Positions 56,794 through 64,000 of a stretch of DNA of 64,000 nt are shown here, in pieces. Made by a program: the position numbers and the translations under genes. This stretch comes from Adiantum capillus-veneris. Lineage: Eukaryota > Streptophyta > Polypodiopsida > Polypodiales > Pteridaceae. The first letter of the stretch is position 1. Each line of letters starts with the position of its first letter. Below the pieces are notes generated by a model, which made no database searches, was not told the DNA's origin, and saw nothing but the letters and a program-made list of their open reading frames with translations. The stretch lies in the NCBI GenBank assembly GCA_014529385.2, contig CM043969.1, positions 66,598,676 through 66,662,675 of the forward strand, read 5' to 3'.

Positions 56794-56845
<52 letters not shown>
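56794..56845. repeat. (CT)n(CA)n microsatellite
   Basis: CT units 56,794-56,812 followed directly by CA units to 56,845. Confidence 0.97.
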
Positions 56846-56846
<1 letters not shown>

Positions 56847-56939
56847 GAAACACGTGATGACTCCACGTGAAATCAAAGCTCAATTTCTGTTGTGAACGTA
56901 GTAGAGCTTCATTTTTTAGCATCAATCTCAAAACTGAAC

Positions 56940-57350
56940 TAAGCAAAGAAGGCAAAGCAATCTCTAGTAGCCTGATGGAACGTAAGGAGGTTACAGGGTT
57001 GCCAAGTCGTCTGGTGCATCCGAAATATGGCCAAAGGTAGGTACAGTCGTACCGTAGGCAATTTTACCTTAAACAGCCAGCGATATTGTGGGGAAACACC
57101 ACTGGGCAAACGATTCAATACTGAGGATAACACGGTACCAAGTGCAGCTGCAATACCAGAGCAAGTAGGAATTAGTCTCAACTCTAGCAGGACATTGGAT
57201 ACAACGGGACCTCACTGTTCTGCGGTGTGCAGAACACCGAGTGAATGGTACCACATGAAAAGATATCCTTTGCCACGGATTGGTGCCTACAGAAGTTCAT
57301 CGCCTGATTTGCCCAGGGGCCAGCATCTCAACGTCAGATTTTAGCTTTTA
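56940..57350 (-). pseudogene. Possible LINE C-terminal relic
   Basis: The minus strand encodes RRTVRSRCIQCPARVETNSYLL and WYCSCTWYRV, reminiscent of the R...CxxC...ET...C pattern of the LINE region at 30,096. The match is short, in one frame only, and could be chance. Confidence 0.35.
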
Positions 57351-57403
57351 TTATTTTGTAACCAGACATTGTATTAGATCCACTAATTACCCTCTCGAAG
57401 GGC

Positions 57404-57404
<1 letters not shown>

Positions 57405-57460
<56 letters not shown>
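57405..57460. repeat. (GA)n microsatellite
   Basis: About 28 GA units between a CCCTCTCGAAGGGCATG copy (57,390-57,406) and a MITE-like element. The same 17-mer recurs at 57,697-57,713. Confidence 0.97.
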
Positions 57461-57464
<4 letters not shown>

Positions 57465-57467
57465 CAT

Positions 57468-57698
57468 CAGGACCAGTGCTCGAAAAAAACTTTTTTTTGG
57501 AAAACTTGGCAAGCCTGCATCTGTGAAACAACAGAGGTAAATTGACAAAATTTGAAGGTTTTTACACCAAAAATTACACTTTTTTTTTTCAAATTTTTGT
57601 AGGTTTTCTCACCTTTAAATATAAAATTTAGAGGTAAATTGCAAAATTTGTAGGTGGGATTACACTAAACCTAAGTTTTTTTCGAGCACAACAGGACC
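57468..57698. mobile_element. MITE-like element with 17-bp TIRs
   Basis: GTGCTCGAAAAAAACTT (57,476-57,492) and its exact reverse complement (57,673-57,689) bound an AT-rich non-coding core of about 180 bp. CAGGACC lies on both outer sides (57,468-57,474 and 57,692-57,698), a likely target duplication. Size and structure fit a non-autonomous DNA transposon (hAT- or Mutator-like by duplication length). There is no coding capacity. Confidence 0.7.
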
Positions 57699-57713
57699 CT
57701 CTCGAAGGGCATG

Positions 57714-58552
57714 CTATAGAGAGAGAGAGAGAGGCCGCCGGAGGCGGCCGGCCATACTAGTTGTAGATGTATCACTAAAGCAAAACCCATTTCAACAAAG
57801 ACAACATGTCCAAAGCTCAAGGGGAGGGTTATGAACTTTTCCTCATACTTTGATGTTGCTTAATTATAAGGCTTGCATAAATTTCATAAACCAAAGGTCT
57901 TTATAGGTTTCTAGTGTTTGAAATACGTTATGAGAACCTTGTAGTTACGCACGCATGTGCAACAACAATACTAGGATGGGGGACTTTAGAAGAAGTGTTG
58001 GGCTTCAAACCAATTGGCCAGACCATTACTAACCCATCACTTAACGTCTATAACCTTATTCGTTGATAGTACAAAGATTAGGGGAATGTGAGGATTTCTT
58101 ATTTTCACTTTGCGCTCCATCAAGATTGTGTTCTCTTGCTTCTTTCCCTTTCTCGCACGCACTCACACATGCATCCCTGCCTCTAGACCCGATCTCAATG
58201 CACATGCGCAAGCTTTGAAGCAGATAAAGGCTTAGAGCTTTTGTAGAGCAAGGCGTTTCACTAGGTACCATATTTTGAAGCTTCAAATTATAGTAGCGCT
58301 AGATAGTGCAAGTATCAAATGGCAACATTGAAGATTGAATATGGGCTGAATAAAAAAACACTAGTGAGTGAATCTCAGAGAAATGCTATAAATTAAAATC
58401 AAGGTAGCATTGGTAGCAACATACAATAACATAAAATAAAAGCAAAATTATAGTGCTGGTGATTTTTGCTATTATAGTGCTACACACATAGAGAAGAAGT
58501 GGAGTTGAAGATGTTTCTTATCTGACATAAGAGACAGCATAAGAAAAGGTAG
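57714..58552. other. No gene seen
   Basis: A short GA run at 57,717-57,732 followed by a GC-rich GCCGCCGGAGGCGGCCGGC patch, then non-coding AT-rich sequence. Confidence 0.45.
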
Positions 58553-58717
58553 AGTGTGTGTGTGTGTGTGTGTGTGCCCATACACACATGGTTTTGAAAC
58601 ATGATAGGGGAGAGATAGAGAGAGAGAGATAGCTCTTACTTGCCTCTCTCGCGGCATACACACACTCTTGGCAAGAGAGCAAGCAGAGCAACGTTTTTAG
58701 CCTTGCCAGAGGCGTGT

Positions 58718-58807
<90 letters not shown>
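58553..58807. repeat. Cluster of GT, CT and CA microsatellites
   Basis: (GT)n 58,553-58,575, then (CT)~20 at 58,720-58,760 joined to (CA)~23 at 58,761-58,807. Confidence 0.97.
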
Positions 58808-58810
<3 letters not shown>

Positions 58811-59070
58811 GTGGGTTCTCTTGATTCCTAGCATTGGCTCTCCACATCGATGACCTTGTCTTTTGGATTGGGGCATCGGGCGGTGACAAATCTCCGAGCA
58901 TCATCTCTTCAGCATCGGCCACTACAACATAGTGTGTGTGATAGAGAGCACATCAACTTTCTCGGCGTTTGGCATCTACTTCGGTATCATTGACTCCAGA
59001 TTCTCACAGACACACTTTTTGGCATCGTAGAGAGCAAGGCAGATGGAGGTTGTGCAAATGCGGTGCATGT

Positions 59071-59072
<2 letters not shown>

Positions 59073-59132
<60 letters not shown>
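59073..59132. repeat. (GA)n microsatellite in the H left LTR
   Basis: About 30 GA units. The right LTR has only a short GAGAGGGAGAAGGAGAGAG at the same place, so the repeat expanded in one copy. Confidence 0.97.
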
Positions 59133-59135
<3 letters not shown>

Positions 59136-60112
59136 CAAGAGACACAATGTGGAGAGCCCCTTACTCTTCTATCTAGTAAAGAATAAGGTGTGTTTACAAA
59201 TGATGGGTGGCTAGATGCCTCTGAAAAATCTGGTTGGGAAAAGAGTCACACCGCCTTTACCCCAACAAGCTCCCACTTAAAAGAAAATGTGTCGATAAGT
59301 GGTACTACTATTGGACCTAGTAGTATGTACATGAGGTATAGGGAGGAGTTTTGTCTCAACCTATCCCCACAGGCTCTCTCAAAGTTGATGCATGCCGGTG
59401 TATAGGCTCTAATGATGTGCGAAAGCGTATATCCTTCATAGAATTAGCATGCATACCCTACAAGTATCCTGTAATGAATTGCATTGCTCCTTGATGCATC
59501 ATGCTAGTAGCAATCATCGCTCGATTGAAAAGCCCAATCGCAAACACTCCCACTACAGTTGCTATGTTGGGCCTTAACACTAAGAGGTCATACATGGGAG
59601 TTCCAAAGGTTGATGACAAACATGCAAGCTCTGCCAGCATATCCGTGGGTGGTAGTTGTATCAACGCCATGTGTAGTGACCTCTACCAATCTATCTGCAA
59701 TAGGTCTCTCAATGCTAACTGCATCACCACCAGAACTAGTCATGCGTGGACACGTCAATCTTGACTCTAGGGTAGTCATCACTCCCTCATCATCCATATG
59801 GACTGTATCCACATGTCGTGGCATCACCATATCAACCTCTAGCATGAGCATGTCAAAAAAATCCATATCGCTCATCTCCGTGGTAGGAGGCATCTCTTTC
59901 CTAAGCGGATCAATTAGTTATGTCTCGCTAGAACATGGTTGCTCTAACTCTGTATCTACAGACATGTTGTGCACAACACTTTGGAGATCTGCGAAAGAGA
60001 CTCGTCTTGTCTCTCGTTGACATGCCTCCAACACAATCGAGACTATGCCGTCTTGTACCTCAAACACATGCATAGGGTAGATCAACCCACTTTTGAGCTC
60101 CTCTTGTACTGA

Positions 60113-60457
60113 TTAGAAAACCACAATGCATCTGGAATAACTTCTCTCTAAGCAGTATCTGACAATGGGCAATGACAAAGGTATGTCTCCTACGCCCTCT
60201 ATGTCATATGCTGAACCATTAGTAGCAAGTTGCACACAATCAAGTCTCCCACTAGAAAAAGTATCAAACGACTCATGGCATAGTGTGACATGGAAAGAAA
60301 CATCGCCATCTAGTACCCGATGTGGAGAAAGTGTGATATCCATAGACATATTTGCAAGAAATATACTCAAGGAAAGCGTGACATCAACGTCACTGGCATA
60401 TATCATCACTGTAATTAGCTCTCTAACATGTGTCAAAGCCACATCTCCATCTCGCAT
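60113..60457 (-). pseudogene. Copia aspartic protease relic in element H
   Basis: A minus-strand frame of 114 codons whose second half reads SFHVTLCHESFDTFSSGRLD, CVQLATNGSAYDIEGVGDIP, the typical SxHVTxxxxxFxxxxxG...V.L..G....I.GxGD pattern of copia proteases. The catalytic D-S-G triad is altered to D-G-D. Further frames downstream (59,893-59,588 and around) appear to be diverged polyprotein parts without clear motifs. Confidence 0.65.
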
Positions 60458-61380
60458 GCATCTCCTATGCTACCTCATACCTCTAAAGCAACGTCATCTA
60501 ATGTGTCATGTGTGAAAAAATGCCAATATCTCAAATTTTGACACAAACAAGACCATTGTCTCACACGAGTCATCGTCATGGACTCAAAACTTTCATACAT
60601 ATCGATTTCCATAAGTGAATATCAAAGTGGGATAAACAAGAGCTATGGCTCCATAGTATGTACAAGGGCAATGTGCATAAACCAATGTCAAAGAGAAGTG
60701 ACCAAACTTGGACCAAGAGAAGCTCCTTACAGGAAGAGAATGCTCCCAGAAGAGCTCAGTAGGGCTCCAAGTTCTCAAGCACATCAACGCATAAAATCTC
60801 CCACAATAGTAAGGTTGTAAGGGCAAACTTTCTTTTGCAAGATTGTAGACCACGTTGAAATGGAGGGATGCCGTTGATAGAATTTTTAGATCTACAAGCT
60901 ACAAAGAGAAAAATGGTATGCAAAATAGTGTTGCTATGCACACACAATTTTTAGGGCACCTTCACCTACTGAATATCTTCCACACTCTGAGCTTCCACAA
61001 GAGCATACATCACTCTCAATTGAGCTCACAAGCTCTCATTGGATTCTGACAAAGCTTCCAAGCTTTCTTGATCTCTCCACTGTCAAAAGAAAGCAAGCTA
61101 TAGCCACAAAGCTCTCGACACCACCATGCTCCTTTCCATCGCCGTGCACTCTGATACTAGTTGAAGGGTGCACAAATGTGGTGCATGTGTGGAGAGGGAG
61201 AAGGAGAGAGATAAGCAGGAGACCCAGAATGTGGGTGGACCGGAGCTCTCTCACCACAATGTGAGAGAGCCCCTTATTCTTCTATCTAATAAAGAATACG
61301 ATGTTTGTACAGATGATGGGAGGCTAGATGCCTCTAGCACATCCGGTTAGGGTAAGAGGCATAATGGCTTTACCCTAACA

Positions 61381-62230
61381 ACAAAGAGAGATTCTTGGTA
61401 GTAGGAAATAGATTATAGATTTTCGTTAGTAGCAATTTTATGCATTTTTAAGGGTAGTTTTTTGGAATGCCATATACTCGCTTTGTTATTGCCTATGCAT
61501 AGCCGTTGATGGCTTCTTGGAGAGAGCTCTTGGATACAATTTTTACATGCACGGGGACAGTCACATGTTCTCTTGACACAATAGATTTGCAAGCATTTTT
61601 AAAGAGTTTACAGGCATATAGTTTGGGTGGGAGTTTTTCATGCATATGGATTATGCATATGTTGGCACAAATTTTGTGTTGTGACCTATGTTGAGGGCGT
61701 TTTACTCCCCGTAGAGAGCTGAGCTTTGTGATTCTTGCTTGCACATTTGTTGATCCCTGTTTGAGCACATGCCCCGCACTTAACAATGCCTATTATGCTT
61801 TATGTAAGTTGTGTTGGAAATACTACCACTGTATGCTATTGTGGAGCCAATTTTGGCTTGTTTTTGGCGATCTCGACCGTTTCTGAGACGACCCGAAAGA
61901 GCCCTTTTTGAGAATGTGACTAGTCATGTTTGCATAACCTTTTGTGAGGGTCATTGCATGAGGTTTTTTGAAGACAAACACTAGAGTCTAGGTTACCCAA
62001 TGTAAATTGAATTAGGTTGCTAGAAATCCCCATTTGTGGCTTCACCATAGGATATATATAGAAGGGTGTAGGTGCTTCGATGCCAAGTTGGCTATTTTTT
62101 GATAGTTCTTTTAAGCAGTTTATGCTATGTCAGCACTCTATTTACTATTTATGCATTGTTTTACAGAGTTTTCCTTGAGATTTTGATCTCTATATAAAGG
62201 ATACTCTACCGAAATTTTTACAAAAACTCT
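61381..62230. other. No gene seen
   Basis: Non-coding. CTATATAAAGG near 62,192 is a possible TATA box 50 bases upstream of the copia-like gag frame and may belong to its LTR. Confidence 0.4.
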
Positions 62231-62245
62231 TTTGCTTTGCTCTTG

Positions 62246-62600
62246 TTAGTTATGATTGGATACTCTGATAAAAAAGAGTACTATATCAAGAAGTTTGATG
62301 GCACAAACTTCATGATTTGGAGTTCATCAATACTCGTCCTTTTGGCTTGCTCATGTGCACAAGCCAAAAAAGGGAATTCGATACACCAAATTGAGCCAAG
62401 GAGCTTGGCGTGCTACTCTATGGACCACTAAGGGCCACTATTGTTGCACGCTAATTGCAGTTGATTGCACACTACTAAGTGCCAAGATTGGCAAGCTGTT
62501 CGAGGTGAGAGGGCGTCATCAATTTGCAAGTTGCAAGTGCTTGCTGACTTTATAGGGCTTCTAGCAAAGAATATTAGTCAATGTCAATTTTGCTCAAGGT
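62246..62600 (+). pseudogene. Copia gag N-terminal relic
   Basis: The frame from the ATG at 62,252 (MIGYSDKKEYYIKKFDGTNF) contains FDGTNFMIW, the conserved start of copia gag (KFDGxNFxxW). After about 55 codons it stops, and shifted frames continue for another 150 bp. No pol follows in the remaining 1.4 kb. Confidence 0.65.
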
Positions 62601-63989
62601 GTAGCTAGGAGTTGATGATAGTTGCCAAAAATATGGTAGCAGATTGAGCACAAGGCCGCTAATTGTAGCTGGTTGCTTGCCAAAAAAAAAAGATCCCAAG
62701 TGTGCCCATGGTGAACATGTTATCAAATGCCTCTAGGTATATTGTAGCTTGTGCGTTCTTTTCTTTTAATAATAGGTGGTTCTCCACCGATGATGAGGGG
62801 AGTACTGACTTAGCCTAGTTGGTCGACTCCTTAATGAGTTGCACCAGAAATTACAATGAGCACATGCATGCAAAAAATGCCAAATCTTGCTCTTACTAAA
62901 GTGTAGCCACCTGATGTAAACTTGACCTTTCCTTCCTCGGTGAGCTTGCTAGCATGATGATGTTGTTGTTGCCAATTGAGGTTGTCATGAGCTATTGACG
63001 TCTTTGAGAGTAGAGCTCAAAAGGTGAGCTGAGAGCACTTTTGCTTGCCAGATCTACTTGCTATAGTAGATATCAACTTCCACTTTTGCTTTGGAATGCT
63101 CTTGATGCCTTGGTTGCAAGTCTCGTGGCCACCAACTCTTTGTAGTTAGAGCTTGATTTATGGGTTGGCTACCAATTTGAACATGCACAAGCTAGCGGAT
63201 AAAGCGCACAAAACTTTCACTCACAAGCCTCTATGCACAGACACAAGATTCCAAGTGAATGAGATAAGGCACATTCACAAGCCTCTGCGCATACACACAA
63301 GGTTCCAATTGAATGAGATTAAGCACAAGTGCAAAAGATAAAATACTACTTGACTACAAAACCAAAGAGTAAACCTATCCACACTATAATCAACACTTAA
63401 GCTCTTGATGTGACTAGTGCTCCATGGACATGCTCGTAATCTAGTGACTAAGCATTAGCTAGTAATTTATTATAAGTGAAAAAAAGACTAACTAACTACC
63501 ATGTGTGTATGCACACAAGTTTAGAATGCTAGAGAGAAAGAATAGGGAGAAGGTGATTATTGCTAATTAACTAAGAGATGAGTAGACTAAGAGAGATCAA
63601 TCCTCTTTGAGCTCTAATGCAAGTTATAGGGATTAGGGAGAATTAGTGAGTGTAACATTCATTTTGTGTGTGTGTGCACGTGCGCGTGCGCAAAGAGAGT
63701 AGAGATACACAATGTAGACTCTAGCATACGGCTCAATCATGCATTAGGAAAAAAGAGATTACAAGTCTTTTATATAGGGATCATAGAGGGTGACATCATT
63801 GATACATCATGGGGTGAAGCCTCACCATATACATCATCATCTTAGGTGGACAATATCCACATGAGATCACATGGTCAATCCCATGACTCATGCCACATTG
63901 GCATCCTAGTAGACTAGAGAGGGTACACACAAACAAGGTACAAAACATAGGAATAAGCACTATTCTTGTGGGCACTCTCTGGCCCCTCG
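62601..63989. other. No gene seen; 54-bp tandem duplication
   Basis: Non-coding. A unit with CACAAGCCTCT and TTCCAA(G/T)TGAATGAGAT is duplicated at 63,222-63,330 with a 54-bp period. A GTGTGTGTGTGCACGTGCGCG patch lies near 63,668. Confidence 0.6.
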
Positions 63990-64000
63990 CCCCCCCCCCC
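63990..64000. repeat. Poly(C) tract at window end
   Basis: At least ten Cs, cut by the window edge. It is one of several C-tracts in the last 12 kb. Confidence 0.8.

Larger units (their letters stand above)
59044..61380 (-). mobile_element. Element H: internally deleted Ty1/copia element, minus strand
   Basis: Similar ends at 59,044-59,267 and 61,162-61,380 share GCATGTGT, GAGAGCCCCTTA, TAAAGAATA and AGGCTAGATGCCTC blocks. On the minus strand the LTR starts TGTTRGGGTAAAGSC, a TAGTATCAGAGTGC PBS-like site (61,147-61,160) lies inside the right copy, and a purine tract (AAGTGGGAGCT) lies inside the left copy. Flanks GCAGA and ACAAA are only weakly alike. Inside are a copia protease relic and degraded frames; RT and RNase H are missing. 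Confidence 0.7.

Overview
The window reads as nuclear DNA from a land plant with a large, transposon-filled genome. The evidence is plant-type Ty3/gypsy and Ty1/copia elements whose primer-binding sites match plant initiator-Met tRNA (TGGTATCAGAGC), L1-type LINE ends, long microsatellites, and one host gene with a plastid-targeting-like first exon, canonical GT/AG introns and apparently very long introns. A non-seed plant such as a fern is my best guess from gene style and density, but the sequence alone does not prove it.

Layout. 1-8,693: relic of a B-family gypsy element (protease end at 1-327, 3' region and 3' LTR at 7,149-8,693) split by a well-preserved gypsy element A (346-7,143; 1,305-bp LTRs, TTTAT target duplication, no protease). 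8,694-13,890: minus-strand gypsy remains (B3 gag and LTR; older element F). A small LTR element (J, 11,811-13,795) is inserted in F and carries an intronless piece of a host SLC35F-type transporter gene. 13,890-24,084: C-family LTR and leader with a solo B LTR inserted in it, then two tandem gypsy copies (D1, D2) that share inactivating mutations. 24,085-29,710: pol-less B2 element, itself split by minus-strand non-autonomous LTR element G (26,270-28,715). 29,711-31,186: a second C LTR split by a 5'-truncated LINE sitting inside a CT microsatellite.

33,914-34,890 (minus strand) is the only likely functional host gene: two exons of a VTT/DedA (SNARE-associated Golgi, TVP38/TMEM64-like) membrane protein. 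Exon 3 is not visible in the remaining 33.9 kb, so either the transposon cluster lies in a giant intron or the gene is broken. 35-41.9 kb is mostly non-coding, with a near-perfect 67-nt fold-back, tandem duplications, minisatellites and a decayed protein-kinase pseudogene (38,530-39,060, minus). 41,916-49,910 is an older gypsy chromovirus-like element E with a truncated 3' LTR. 50-64 kb is AT-rich or simple-repeat-rich sequence with copia relics, a 5'-truncated L1-type LINE with a 15-bp target duplication, a MITE-like element with 17-bp terminal inverted repeats, and a deleted minus-strand copia element H (59,044-61,380).

No gene cluster or defence-like system is present. The most interesting material is (i) host-gene capture by an LTR element, (ii) a polyA-signal-plus-hairpin module shared by otherwise different LTR families, (iii) repeated ACGT-core boxes in B-family LTRs, (iv) the protease-less element A with five Gln-to-stop changes, and (v) the possible giant intron. 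All coordinates and homology calls were made by reading, without database searches.
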